Part shown: positions 15,047 to 23,502 of the stretch, one piece after another | Numbering within the stretch: the stretch's first letter is position 1 | Layout of the letters: each line of letters begins with the position of its first letter | From: Paenibacillus camerounensis | Lineage (GTDB): Bacteria > Bacillota > Bacilli > Paenibacillales > Paenibacillaceae | Direction of reading: 5' to 3' | NCBI RefSeq assembly: GCF_000723885.1 | Contig: NZ_CCDG010000027.1 | Location: 1 to 43,602 of the forward strand | DNA length: 43,602 nucleotides | Made by a program: the position numbers and the translations under genes | The notes under the pieces: model-generated | What the model saw: the letters and a program-made list of their open reading frames with translations, nothing else | Told to the model about the DNA's origin: nothing | Databases searched by the model: none

Positions 15047-17006
15047 CAGCAGTGTCATCCGCCAGAACCTGCGCCAGCACGGCTGGATCGGAATTATTTA
15101 CTCGCTCGTCCTTTTATTTGGGCTGCCGCTGCAGCTGTTTCTGAATAATGATCCTAATCTGGAGCGCCGTTCATTAGACAATCTGTTCTTCGTCGGCGGA
15201 GAGATCCAGATGCTGTTCTCCGTTACGGTGCCGGTTGCGGCAGCCCTGTTCCTGTTCCGTTATCTGCAGGCCAAGGCGCCCTCCGATCTGTGGCACAGCC
15301 TGCCGCTGCGCCGGGAACACCTATTGGTGTCCCATACGGTAAGCGGATTGATTCTGGTACTCACACCGGTCTGGCTGACTGCTGCCGTCACCGGAATGGT
15401 GAGGACACTTGACAGCAACATGTATATTTACTCCTGGGCAGATGTGGGGAAATGGTGCCTGACAATGACGGTTCTTACACTGTTTCTGTTTGTTTTCAGT
15501 GTGTTTGTCGGCATCTGTACCGGCCAATCCGTGCTTCAGGGGGTTGTGATCTATGTCCTTCTGCTTCTGCCCGCCGTGCTGCTCATGCTGGTGAATGAAC
15601 ATTTCAGCATGTACCTGTACGGGTACCCTGCATGGTATGGATTCAGAGGCCGGAATGATGTCTGGTCTCCGCTGCTGCATATGATCTATGTCAAAACCAA
15701 TCCGTTCACCGCCGGCTACCTGTGGCTCTATTCGGCGCTTTCTGTCCTTTTGTTTGCCCTGTCCTTCCTGCTGTACCGTAAACGCAACGGGGAGAAGGCG
15801 GGTCAGGCGATTGCCTTTACGTATTTTAATCCGCTGTTCAAGGCGGGGGTTATGTTCTGTGCAGTGCTGATCTCAGGCACTTATTTTGCGCACCTCCGGC
15901 AGCAGCAGCTTGGCTGGATTATCGCCGGGCATCTGATCGGTGCTCTGGTCGGTTATATTGCTGCGGAGATGCTTATCCGTAAAACATGGCTGATTCTGAC
16001 CCGCAAGGCATCGCTGGAGTTTGCCGGATATACAGCGCTGCTGGGGCTTGTGCTGTACATTCCGGTTTCCGGAATCACCGGTTATGAGAACAAGGTACCG
16101 GCTGCGGACAAGGTTGAGGGTGTGTTTGTTTCAGATAACTATTCAACATACGACGCCTACTGGAACAATGCCTATCCCTTTACAGATAAAGTGAATCCCT
16201 TCATCGGGGATAAGAACTACGTTGAAGCTGTCCGCAAGCTGCATCAGGCTATGGCAAGCGCTAAGCCTCGTCCGCAGGGAGGGGAATACCGTGAATTTTA
16301 TCTGACTTACAAGCTGAATAACGGCCGGACATTGAACCGATCCTACCAGGTTCCTGTAGCCGGCTTTGAACCGGAGCTGAGGACGGTGATGGAAAGCCAA
16401 GGGTATAAAAATACATTGTATAGACTATTCCAGCTTGATAAAGAGATAGAAGGCTTACGTTTCAGCGATTACAACAAGGCGCTTATTATCTCCGACCCGC
16501 AGCAGGTTAACGAGCTTAAAGAAATATTGAAAAGGGAAATTATGAATATGAGCTATGATGACCAGACGGGCGGACAACGTTCTTATTCAAGCATTCAGAT
16601 TATCGGCAAGCCTGATGCAGACTATCCTTACTTCTCCGATTATGAGTGGAAGCATTCCTTCAGTGAGCTGACGGAGCGGCTTGAGCAAATGGGCTATGCG
16701 GACAAAATCCGTATTACTCCGGGAGATGTGAAATCAGCAGAAATCATTCCGAACGAATATTTCAGCCGGCTCACCGGCAATGACCGCTATGATCCTGAGC
16801 GCCATCTGCAGCTGGCCCGTACTGAGCACCGTTCAGCTGTAGTTCAAGATGCGGAGGCGATTAAGGATATACTTGACCGGGGACGATTCTATACTAACTC
16901 TGAGGGTGGTTATCAGGTGAAGCTGGACTTCAAGGAAGGAAGAATAGATCATGTCATGCTGCGCGAAGAAGATCTCACTCCGGCAATCAGGGCGGTTCTT
17001 CCATAG
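15021..17006 (+). CDS. ABC-2-type permease with large C-terminal extracytoplasmic domain
   Basis: A protein of about 661 residues. The N-terminal half has about nine hydrophobic segments (first one GWIGIIYSLVLLFGLPLQLFL, last one about residues 335-355). The rest (about 356-661) is hydrophilic, contains no further membrane segment and probably lies outside the cytoplasm. The architecture resembles the permeases of YtrA-regulated transporters with an appended sensor-like domain (possibly DUF6449), but this name was not verified. ATG 15021 follows a GGGGG stretch and overlaps the ATPase gene by 26 bases; ATG 15024 is equally possible. A role in sensing or exporting cell-envelope-active compounds is inferred from the family context. 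No terminator was found after it. Confidence 0.85.
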   Translation: MMRSRFFFNSSVIRQNLRQHGWIGIIYSLVLLFGLPLQLFLNNDPNLERRSLDNLFFVGGEIQMLFSVTVPVAAALFLFRYLQAKAPSDLWHSLPLRREHLLVSHTVSGLILVLTPVWLTAAVTGMVRTLDSNMYIYSWADVGKWCLTMTVLTLFLFVFSVFVGICTGQSVLQGVVIYVLLLLPAVLLMLVNEHFSMYLYGYPAWYGFRGRNDVWSPLLHMIYVKTNPFTAGYLWLYSALSVLLFALSFLLYRKRNGEKAGQAIAFTYFNPLFKAGVMFCAVLISGTYFAHLRQQQLGWIIAGHLIGALVGYIAAEMLIRKTWLILTRKASLEFAGYTALLGLVLYIPVSGITGYENKVPAADKVEGVFVSDNYSTYDAYWNNAYPFTDKVNPFIGDKNYVEAVRKLHQAMASAKPRPQGGEYREFYLTYKLNNGRTLNRSYQVPVAGFEPELRTVMESQGYKNTLYRLFQLDKEIEGLRFSDYNKALIISDPQQVNELKEILKREIMNMSYDDQTGGQRSYSSIQIIGKPDADYPYFSDYEWKHSFSELTERLEQMGYADKIRITPGDVKSAEIIPNEYFSRLTGNDRYDPERHLQLARTEHRSAVVQDAEAIKDILDRGRFYTNSEGGYQVKLDFKEGRIDHVMLREEDLTPAIRAVLP

Positions 17007-17014
17007 TGTTGAGG

Positions 17015-17044
17015 TTGACAGAAGCTGGAGCTGTGGCTTATGCT
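17015..17044 (+). promoter_or_regulatory. SigA-type promoter upstream of the small ORF and RNA-repair operon
   Basis: TTGACA (17015-17020) and TATGCT (17039-17044) are spaced by 18 bases. A start site near 17052 would give a ~75-base leader before the small ORF at 17125. It is the nearest recognisable promoter upstream of the repair genes. Confidence 0.55.
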
Positions 17045-17124
17045 GTTGGAAAATGCTAACATCAGGTGATGATGTGTGGGCAAAATCATAAATCAAACCA
17101 AACATTAAAGGAGGTCAGCGGCAG

Positions 17125-17295
17125 ATGAATACTTACAAGAATGCGTTCAGCATCAATAATAGCTTTGAGAATCTTATGCATCCCGAGAATCCCTGCTTGT
17201 ATTCAGTCTCCCTGTCCTCCCTGGAGCATAATCTGGTTTCAGCAGCAGATTATTTATTGACGGCACCTTTGTTTACCGGGAGCCGCAATACGTAA
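17125..17295 (+). CDS. Small ORF (56 aa) ahead of the RNA-repair operon
   Basis: ATG 17125 to TAA 17293-17295 encodes 56 residues (MNTYKNAFSINNSFENLMHP..., ending APLFTGSRNT). It is preceded by a near-perfect Shine-Dalgarno AAAGGAGGTC at seven to eight bases spacing. It is Asn/Ser/Leu-rich, has a single Cys, no signal peptide or membrane helix, and no recognised family. Its own promoter lies upstream, and an intrinsic terminator starts 28 bases past the stop, just before rlaP. It could be a small protein of the operon, a regulatory leader peptide, or a spurious ORF; the ribosome binding site argues against the last. Confidence 0.5.
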   Translation: MNTYKNAFSINNSFENLMHPENPCLYSVSLSSLEHNLVSAADYLLTAPLFTGSRNT

Positions 17296-17323
17296 CTAAC
17301 AGCTAGCTGCATACCGGGATAAG

Positions 17324-17353
17324 GCCATGGACGACGGAGTCCATGGCTTTTTT
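17324..17353 (+). terminator. Intrinsic terminator/attenuator immediately upstream of rlaP
   Basis: GCCATGGAC (17324-17332) pairs perfectly with GTCCATGGC (17339-17347) around a six-base loop, followed by six T. Only 32 bases separate it from the rlaP ATG, leaving no room for a separate standard promoter. Repair-gene transcription must therefore read through it or start within it. No competing antiterminator helix was visible by eye. Confidence 0.85.
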
Positions 17354-17385
17354 GTATTTTTTTGAGCAAAAGGGAGGACGAATAC

Positions 17386-18237
17386 ATGACAGAAATTCAA
17401 CTGGAGATTATACGCCAGCTTCGGGCCATTGAGGCGGAGGAGAATGTGCGGATTCTATATGCCTGCGAATCAGGCAGCCGGGCCTGGGGGTTTCCTTCCA
17501 AGGACAGTGATTATGATGTGCGTTTCCTGTATATCCGCAGGCCTGAAGCGTATCTGTCGATTTTTGAACCAAGGGATGTCATAGAACGGCCGATCAGTAA
17601 TTTGCTGGACATAAACGGCTGGGATCTGAAAAAGGCACTGCTGCTGTTCCGCAAATCCAACCCGCCGCTCTTGGAGTGGCTGCAGTCCGGTATCCGCTAT
17701 GAAGAAAAGTATTCGGTGGCGGAAAGCCTCCGCCGGATCTCGCCGCTGGGTTTTTCGCCCAAGTCGGGTATCTATCATTATCTGAATATGGCTAAAGGCA
17801 ACTACCGGACCTATCTGCAGGGCAGCGAGGTCAAAATCAAAAAATACTTTTATGTCCTCCGCCCTTTGCTGGCTTGCTCCTGGATTGAGCAATTTAATGA
17901 GGTCCCGCCGCTGGAATTCTCCATGCTCGTAGAGACGCTGATTCCCGGGGGAACACCGCTGCGGGAGGCTGTCAATCAGCTGCTGACCCGCAAAATGTCC
18001 GGTGAAGAGCTGAGTATAGAGCCCCGGATTGAGGTTATAAATAACTATCTGGAGCAGTTAATTGCCTATTTTGAAAAATCGGCTTCCCTGTTTGAAGCAG
18101 CTTACGGTGTACCTGATGAACAACTGGACGTACTATTTTACAGCGCACTGGCGGAAGTTTGGGGTGAGGAAAGTTCCTGGACTGCAGCATTACAAGAGGT
18201 CAGGAGGCCGCCAGGCAACGCTTATGGAGGGAACTAG
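17386..18237 (+). CDS. rlaP: RlaP-like nucleotidyltransferase (RNA-ligase-associated, COG3541/YcgL family)
   Basis: A 283-residue polymerase-beta-superfamily nucleotidyltransferase. The active-site signature GSRAWGFPSKDSDYDVR is at residues 30-45, with Asp42 and Asp44 as the metal-binding pair. The rest matches the COG3541 type, including RKSNPPLLEWLQSGIRY and an NMAKGNYRTYLQG segment. Members of this family recur beside bacterial RNA-ligase/repair genes and have been named RlaP; they presumably add nucleotides to damaged RNA ends, though the substrate is not established here. ATG 17386 is chosen for its AGGGAGG site (TTG 17362 would be an extension). The Hen1 gene starts two bases after its stop, so it is the first gene of the repair operon. 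Confidence 0.85.
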   Translation: MTEIQLEIIRQLRAIEAEENVRILYACESGSRAWGFPSKDSDYDVRFLYIRRPEAYLSIFEPRDVIERPISNLLDINGWDLKKALLLFRKSNPPLLEWLQSGIRYEEKYSVAESLRRISPLGFSPKSGIYHYLNMAKGNYRTYLQGSEVKIKKYFYVLRPLLACSWIEQFNEVPPLEFSMLVETLIPGGTPLREAVNQLLTRKMSGEELSIEPRIEVINNYLEQLIAYFEKSASLFEAAYGVPDEQLDVLFYSALAEVWGEESSWTAALQEVRRPPGNAYGGN

Positions 18238-18239
18238 AG

Positions 18240-19676
18240 ATGCACTTAATTATCAGGGCGAGTGGAGCGGGAGCGGGCATGCTGTCCCATCTGCTGGCCA
18301 AAAACCCGAATAACCTGTACGACCGGACTGAAAAGGATGCAAGAGTCCGTATTGTTTTTATATCCTCCTCTGAAGAGGAGACTGAAGCGGTTATTTATGT
18401 AACACCTGATCCGGTGGAGCTGGTGAAGGGAGATTCGCAGGCACACAATGACATCACTCAATATATCAATGACCGGGAATTTGTAACCAGCAGCCTGTTC
18501 TGCACTTACATCCGGGGGGCGCTGGGTACGGCGCTGAACGGCAAACCGAAGGAGGCTTATGTGCCTTGGGTGAAGGAGCCGCTGCAGCTTGAGCTAAGCT
18601 TCGGGCCTGTTGCCTCCAATCTGCCGGACCGGACGGTGGAAGAGCTGTTTACCGCCCTTGGCTATGAGGTTTCGATAGAGCGCGGAGATGCGGAGTATTC
18701 TTTTGATTTGAAAACACGAAGCTCGGCCCGGTACATCCGGCTTAATGGGCGGCAGACGCTGCAGACTGCACTTCAGCAGCTGTTCGTGCTGATTCCTGCC
18801 CTGGATGACTATAAGCATTATTACATCAGCGATGATGAGGTGGACAAAATCCGGCGCTACGGGGCAGGCTGGCTGGAGCAGCATCCGCAGCGCGGTCTCA
18901 TTCTCAGGCGCACGCTGCGTTTTGCCGGAGCGATAAGGCAGTATGAAGAGGCCGCGGCAAAAGAACTGCGCAGTGCAGCGGAAATGCCTGCATCCGCATC
19001 TGCCGCGGAGGTTCCGGTGCCCGGCGTCTCCAATGGGCCGGCGGAAGAGGAGCTGAAGGAGCCGAGGGTCCGGCTGAATGACCTGCGCTATGCGGCTATT
19101 GCCCGTACGGTTGAAGAACTGGCCGCCAAGGCCAGCATTGTGGATTTTGGCTCGGGGGAAGGTAAGCTGTCTGCAAGGCTCAGCACTGTGCCGGGCGTTC
19201 GAGAGATCAAGGCGGTGGAGCCTTCGGCTGCATCACAGCTGCGGGCGCTGGACCGCTTCGCCAAGCTGGAAGGCAGGGCGGGGACGGTTATGCCGGAGCC
19301 GGTGACCGGCTCGCTGTTTTATTTTGATGAGTCGCTGCGCGGCAAGGATGTTATGATTCTCTGTGAGGTCATTGAGCATATCGAGGAATACCGGCTGGAC
19401 CGGGTGATGGATAATATTCTCCGGGAATATAGCCCCAAGACGCTGATTGTTACGACTCCGAACAAGGATTACAACGCTGTCTACGGGATGGAAGAGGAGC
19501 AAATCCGGCATAACGATCACCGATTTGAGTGGGGCCGCGAAGCCTTCTCTGCCTGGTGCGGACGCTGGGCAAGGAACTACGGTTATACGGCTGAACTGAC
19601 AGGAATCGGGGAATTGTCCGAAGCGTTCGGATACCCGACGCAGATGGCGGTATTTAAGAAAGGAGAACACCTGTAA
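18240..19676 (+). CDS. hen1: 3'-terminal RNA ribose 2'-O-methyltransferase Hen1
   Basis: A 478-residue bacterial Hen1. The N-terminal half (about 1-240, from MHLIIRASGAGAGMLSHLLAKNP) is the region known in other bacteria to bind Pnkp and activate its ligase. An Ala/Pro-rich linker (about 245-275) leads to the C-terminal methyltransferase. This has the SAM-binding motif VDFGSGEG (from residue 301), the metal-binding CEVIEH (Glu376, Glu379, His380) and HNDHRFEW (His427). The enzyme marks the repaired 3'-terminal ribose with a 2'-O-methyl group before sealing, protecting the junction from renewed cleavage. Its stop overlaps the Pnkp start by one base, consistent with stoichiometric production of the Pnkp-Hen1 complex. 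Confidence 0.95.
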   Translation: MHLIIRASGAGAGMLSHLLAKNPNNLYDRTEKDARVRIVFISSSEEETEAVIYVTPDPVELVKGDSQAHNDITQYINDREFVTSSLFCTYIRGALGTALNGKPKEAYVPWVKEPLQLELSFGPVASNLPDRTVEELFTALGYEVSIERGDAEYSFDLKTRSSARYIRLNGRQTLQTALQQLFVLIPALDDYKHYYISDDEVDKIRRYGAGWLEQHPQRGLILRRTLRFAGAIRQYEEAAAKELRSAAEMPASASAAEVPVPGVSNGPAEEELKEPRVRLNDLRYAAIARTVEELAAKASIVDFGSGEGKLSARLSTVPGVREIKAVEPSAASQLRALDRFAKLEGRAGTVMPEPVTGSLFYFDESLRGKDVMILCEVIEHIEEYRLDRVMDNILREYSPKTLIVTTPNKDYNAVYGMEEEQIRHNDHRFEWGREAFSAWCGRWARNYGYTAELTGIGELSEAFGYPTQMAVFKKGEHL

Positions 19677-22291
19677 TGACGGATATTAAGGAAGCACAGC
19701 GGACTATCCCGTTCCCGCATGGAGGAATTGTCGTGTTAGTCGGGCCGTCAAACAGCGGTAAAACCACCCTGCTCGGCAGACTGGCAGCTGAAGGGGTGCT
19801 GCTTGAGACGGAAATCGTATCCTCCGATGCTTACCGGATCATGGTCGGTGATGTGGAGTTCCTGGACTGGAAGGGGCGGCCCCGGGAAGAGGCAGATATC
19901 ATCTACCATGATTATCAGCAGCTGTCGAACCTGGCCTTTGAAGCGATGAATACCGTGGTTTCAATGCGCAGCAGGCTGGGCAGGCTGACGGTGGTGGATG
20001 CTACCCATCTGCAGCCGGAATACCGACGGAAATATATAGATCTGGCCGCTGCATGTGATGTGCCCTGTGTAGCCTGGGTGCTGGATATACCCGAGCAGAC
20101 GCTGCTTGCCCGTGATAAGGACCGGGAGCAGCCGCGCGGAAGAGCGCGGGTTAAGAGCCAGTACAGCCAGTTCAAGCGCTCTATGCGCGGGCTCCGTGAA
20201 GAGGGCTTCGACTTTGTATATATGCTGAAGGAGCCGGAGGCGGTGCAGTTTGTCCGCAGGGAGAATCCGCTTCTGGCTGACATTGGGGCAGGGATTGATG
20301 TCATTGGCGACATCCACGGATGCTATGATGAAATGCTGGAGCTGCTGGGTGAGCTGGGCTACGCTGCGGATGAGTCCGGGCTGTACAGGCATCCGGAAGG
20401 CAGGACACTGGTTTCAGTCGGCGATGTGATGAGCCGCGGGCCGAAATCGCTGGATACCATCAGCTTCTGGAAGCGGCATTGTGATGCGGGAATCGCCCGG
20501 ATGACAGACAGCAACCATGGCTGGAAGATCGCCCGTTACCTTAGCGGACGCAATGTGACCCTTAGTCACGGTGACGAGAAATTTGCAGAGGAGCTGGGCC
20601 GGTATGCTCAGAAGAACGGCATCGATGCGGCAGCAGCCTTAAAGGAAGAGCTGAGACAGTTCCTGCTGGCTGCGCCCTCCCACCTGGTCATGTGCCGGGA
20701 CGGAGTGCGGCGGCTTGTCGTCACCCATGCCGGAATCCGTGATGAGTACATCGGAAGGCAGTCACGGCGGATTCAGGATTTCTGCCGTTACGGAGATACC
20801 GATGGTACGGATCGTACAGGCGCGCCGGTGCGCAGGGAGTGGTACACCGGCCACGAATCAGGTGAGCTCATTGTCTGGGGGCATGATCCGCGGCCGTACC
20901 CGGAAGTAGTGAACAACACCATTAACATTGATCAGGGAGCGGTATTTGGCGGTTCACTTACGGCTTACCGCTACCCGGAGCAGCAGTTTGTCAGCGTCAA
21001 GGCGCAGCGCGATTATGCGCTCGATCCTGATAGTCCTCTGATCCGCTGGGAGCGCGGGCGCTTGTCCCCGCCTAACCTCAGCAGACTGGTCAACGGCTAT
21101 TCGGTCTTTACGGATGCTTACGGTGAGCTGTCGGTACGCGGTGATTATGTGAAGGCGGCAATCGACAGCGTCTCCCATTTCACGGTGCCGCTTGAGGAGC
21201 TGGTATACATACCGCCGACAATGAGCCCAACCCCGGCTGTATCGGCTGATGAAGCTTATCTGGAGCATCCGCAGGAGGCCTTTGATTACTTCCGCTCTCA
21301 GGGAGTTACAACAATGGTGGCTGAGAAGAAGCATATGGGCAGCCGGGCAGTCCTGCTTTTGTTCAGAGATGAGCAGGCTGCGGTCTCTTATGTCGGGCGG
21401 CCTACGCTGGGGACGATCTATACCCGTACCGGCCGGGCATTTTTTGACAGGGAGACCGAGCTGCAGGTGCTGGCCCGGCTGAACGCCGATCTGGTGCAGG
21501 CAGATTATTTTAACAAATATAATACGGAGCTGCTGCTGCTGGACGCCGAGATTATTCCGTGGAACCTCAAGGCACGCGAGCTGATTGCGACTCAGTATGC
21601 CCACGTTGCCGAAGCGGCCGAGCTGGACCGTGAGCAGCTGCTGCATAAGCTGCAGCAGGCCGAAGCGGCAGGCCGGGATGTATCCGGCTGGGTGCAGGAG
21701 ATGGAGGCAAAGCTCCATAATGCCCGGGTGTTCCGTGAGGCGTTTCAGCAGTACTGCTGGGATGTCAGCGGGCTTGACGGTGTCCGGATTGCTCCGTTTC
21801 ATACGCTGGCGCATAGCGGGCAGAGCTTCTTTGACCATAGCCATGTCTGGCATATGGAGCATGCCGGTCTTCTGGCCGGCATCTCGCCGCTGTTCATGGA
21901 GACCGAATACCGGGTTATCTCCAGCCAGGCTGATGAAGCGGATGTCATCAGGTGGTGGGAGGACATCACAGAGGATGGACATGAGGGGATTGTCATCAAG
22001 CCGGACCGCTTTATCAGCAGGAACGGGAAGCATATGATACAGCCGGCTATAAAAGTCAGAGGGCGAAAATACCTTCATATTATTTACGGAATTGATTATC
22101 TGCAGCCGGACAACCTGAAACGGCTCAAGCAGCGCAAGACAGGCAAGAAGGAGCGCCATGCCCTGATGGAATGCGCGCTCAGCGTGGAGTCGGTTAACCG
22201 GTTCATCCGCAGGGAGCCGCTGGACCGGGTGCATGAATGTGTACTCGCTGCCCTTGCACTGGAGTCTGATCCGGTTGATCCCCGGCTGTAG
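19676..22291 (+). CDS. pnkp: Polynucleotide kinase-phosphatase-ligase Pnkp
   Basis: An 871-residue three-domain RNA end-healing and sealing enzyme. The N-terminal kinase has a P-loop GPSNSGKTT (residues 23-31). The central calcineurin-type 2',3'-phosphatase begins with GDIHGCYDE (Asp212, His214) and continues with SVGDVMSRGP, a SNHGW segment (Asn280, His281), LSHGDEKF, VVTHAGI and WGHD. The C-terminal adenylyltransferase/ligase has motif I EKKHMGSRA with Lys552 as likely AMP-binding lysine, and motif-V-like EGIVIKPD plus AIKVRG near the end. Together with Hen1 it repairs transcripts or tRNAs cut by ribotoxins that leave 2',3'-cyclic phosphate and 5'-OH ends. The usual GNHD phosphatase motif reads SNHG here. 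Length is that of full-size Pnkp. Confidence 0.96.
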   Translation: MTDIKEAQRTIPFPHGGIVVLVGPSNSGKTTLLGRLAAEGVLLETEIVSSDAYRIMVGDVEFLDWKGRPREEADIIYHDYQQLSNLAFEAMNTVVSMRSRLGRLTVVDATHLQPEYRRKYIDLAAACDVPCVAWVLDIPEQTLLARDKDREQPRGRARVKSQYSQFKRSMRGLREEGFDFVYMLKEPEAVQFVRRENPLLADIGAGIDVIGDIHGCYDEMLELLGELGYAADESGLYRHPEGRTLVSVGDVMSRGPKSLDTISFWKRHCDAGIARMTDSNHGWKIARYLSGRNVTLSHGDEKFAEELGRYAQKNGIDAAAALKEELRQFLLAAPSHLVMCRDGVRRLVVTHAGIRDEYIGRQSRRIQDFCRYGDTDGTDRTGAPVRREWYTGHESGELIVWGHDPRPYPEVVNNTINIDQGAVFGGSLTAYRYPEQQFVSVKAQRDYALDPDSPLIRWERGRLSPPNLSRLVNGYSVFTDAYGELSVRGDYVKAAIDSVSHFTVPLEELVYIPPTMSPTPAVSADEAYLEHPQEAFDYFRSQGVTTMVAEKKHMGSRAVLLLFRDEQAAVSYVGRPTLGTIYTRTGRAFFDRETELQVLARLNADLVQADYFNKYNTELLLLDAEIIPWNLKARELIATQYAHVAEAAELDREQLLHKLQQAEAAGRDVSGWVQEMEAKLHNARVFREAFQQYCWDVSGLDGVRIAPFHTLAHSGQSFFDHSHVWHMEHAGLLAGISPLFMETEYRVISSQADEADVIRWWEDITEDGHEGIVIKPDRFISRNGKHMIQPAIKVRGRKYLHIIYGIDYLQPDNLKRLKQRKTGKKERHALMECALSVESVNRFIRREPLDRVHECVLAALALESDPVDPRL

Positions 22292-22312
22292 CAGGAAAAG
22301 GGGAGTTAGAAG

Positions 22313-22876
22313 ATGTTAGATACTAAAGCTGAGGTTTCCCTCAGTAAATATATGACCAAGCTGCTGCGGCATACGCCGGAGCAATACGGATTAATTCTTG
22401 ACCCGGAGGACGGCTCCTGCCTGCTGGAAGAGCTGCTGGACGTAATCACATCCGCGCCCAAATGGTCAGGCGTTACAGAGGCGGATATCCGGCAGACGGT
22501 CAGGAATTGTGAGAAACAGCGCTTCTCCATTGAAGGGGAGCGGATTAAGGCGCGGTACGGACACAGTCATACCAAGGTTGCTTATCCTCCCGGACAGCCC
22601 CCGGCAGCGCTCTATCACGGAACACACCGGAGTGCGCTTTCTGTCATTTTAAGAGAGGGTCTGAAGCCGATGGGACGCCAGTACGTCCATCTGTCAGAGG
22701 GTCTGCATTTTGCATCCCTGGCCGGCCGCCGCAGAGGAGAGCTTGTGCTGCTTACAATAGATACGGTTAAGGCAGCGGATTCCGGTGTAACCTTTTATTA
22801 TGCAGGTAATGAAGTTTGGCTTGCGGAAAAGGTTCCGGCAGATTGTACTACTGAACTGGAGTCTGCGGAAGAATAA
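22313..22876 (+). CDS. kptA: RNA 2'-phosphotransferase KptA/Tpt1
   Basis: A 187-residue enzyme of the Tpt1/KptA family, which removes an internal RNA 2'-phosphate using NAD+ with release of ADP-ribose cyclic phosphate. Family features are SKYMTKLLRHTPEQYGL (Arg19-His20), ERIKARYGHS (Arg81), ALYHGTHRSALSVILREGL and the HLSEGLHFA segment. The C-terminus has YYAGNEVWLAEKVP, the usual ADP-ribose-pocket region. It sits 21 bases after pnkp with an AAGGGGAG site, so it is cotranscribed with the repair genes. That placement is unusual and suggests handling of 2'-phosphates, or ADP-ribosylation of RNA ends, in the same pathway (inference). Confidence 0.93.
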   Translation: MLDTKAEVSLSKYMTKLLRHTPEQYGLILDPEDGSCLLEELLDVITSAPKWSGVTEADIRQTVRNCEKQRFSIEGERIKARYGHSHTKVAYPPGQPPAALYHGTHRSALSVILREGLKPMGRQYVHLSEGLHFASLAGRRRGELVLLTIDTVKAADSGVTFYYAGNEVWLAEKVPADCTTELESAEE

Positions 22877-22897
22877 CTGATTCTGGGAGGGCTGTTC

Positions 22898-23413
22898 ATG
22901 GAAGAAGTGCCGGATCACCTGGAGAACGGCCTGCAGATTGTATTCATCGGCTTCAATCCGAGCATCCGCTCCGGGGAGCTGGGGCATCATTATGCGAATC
23001 CGCGCAATCATTTCTGGCGGATTCTGCAGCAGTCCGGCCTGACTCCGCATCTGTACGACGCTGCGGAGGACGGAGAGCTGCTGAAGCTGGGCTACGGGTT
23101 CACAAACATTGTGGCACGCCCTACGGTGGGCGCGGAGGATATCACCCGTGAGGAATATGCTGCCGGGCGGGAATTGCTGCGCGGCAAGCTGGAGGAGTAC
23201 CGTCCGCAGATTGCCTGTTTTGTGGGTAAGGGAGTCTATACGGAGTTCAGCCGCAAATCCAAGGCCGATTGGGGCTTTCAAAAGGCGGAGCCTGTGGTTG
23301 ACGGTGTGCGCGAATTTGTTGCACCGTCCTCAAGCGGACTGGTCCGGATGCCGATGGCCGAGATTGTAGAGATTTACCGCCGTCTATATGATTTCATTCA
23401 GGAGAACGGCTGA
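22898..23413 (+). CDS. mug: Mismatch-specific (Mug/TDG-family) uracil/thymine DNA glycosylase
   Basis: A 171-residue protein with the Mug motif IVFIGFNPSIRSGELGHHYANPRNHFWRILQQSG at residues about 11-44; GFNPS corresponds to the catalytic Asn-Pro loop. The C-terminal APSSSGLVRMP corresponds to the mismatch-inserting NPSGLN-like loop. The family excises uracil, thymine or etheno-bases from mispairs in DNA. A GGGAGGG site precedes the ATG, 21 bases after kptA, so the gene appears to be the last in the operon. Its presence adds a DNA base-repair activity to an otherwise RNA-directed cluster; it may simply be co-expressed. Confidence 0.9.
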   Translation: MEEVPDHLENGLQIVFIGFNPSIRSGELGHHYANPRNHFWRILQQSGLTPHLYDAAEDGELLKLGYGFTNIVARPTVGAEDITREEYAAGRELLRGKLEEYRPQIACFVGKGVYTEFSRKSKADWGFQKAEPVVDGVREFVAPSSSGLVRMPMAEIVEIYRRLYDFIQENG

Positions 23414-23430
23414 GCAGGAGCCGGGCTGAA

Positions 23431-23473
23431 ACAGAAACACCTCCCTCGTCTTGTTCGAGGGAGGTGTTTCTGT
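23431..23473. terminator. Bidirectional terminator hairpin between mug and the glycosyltransferase gene
   Basis: A perfect 18-bp stem (23431-23448 with 23456-23473) with a seven-base loop lies between convergent genes. U-tracts are short. Confidence 0.8.
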
Positions 23474-23502
23474 TGTCTTCAGCGGACAGAGCCCGCTGTT
23501 AT

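Noticed and set aside
20954..22234. Long minus-strand open frame opposite pnkp
   Set aside because: It lies fully inside the ligase domain coding region, has no ribosome binding site and no domain. It is a shadow frame.
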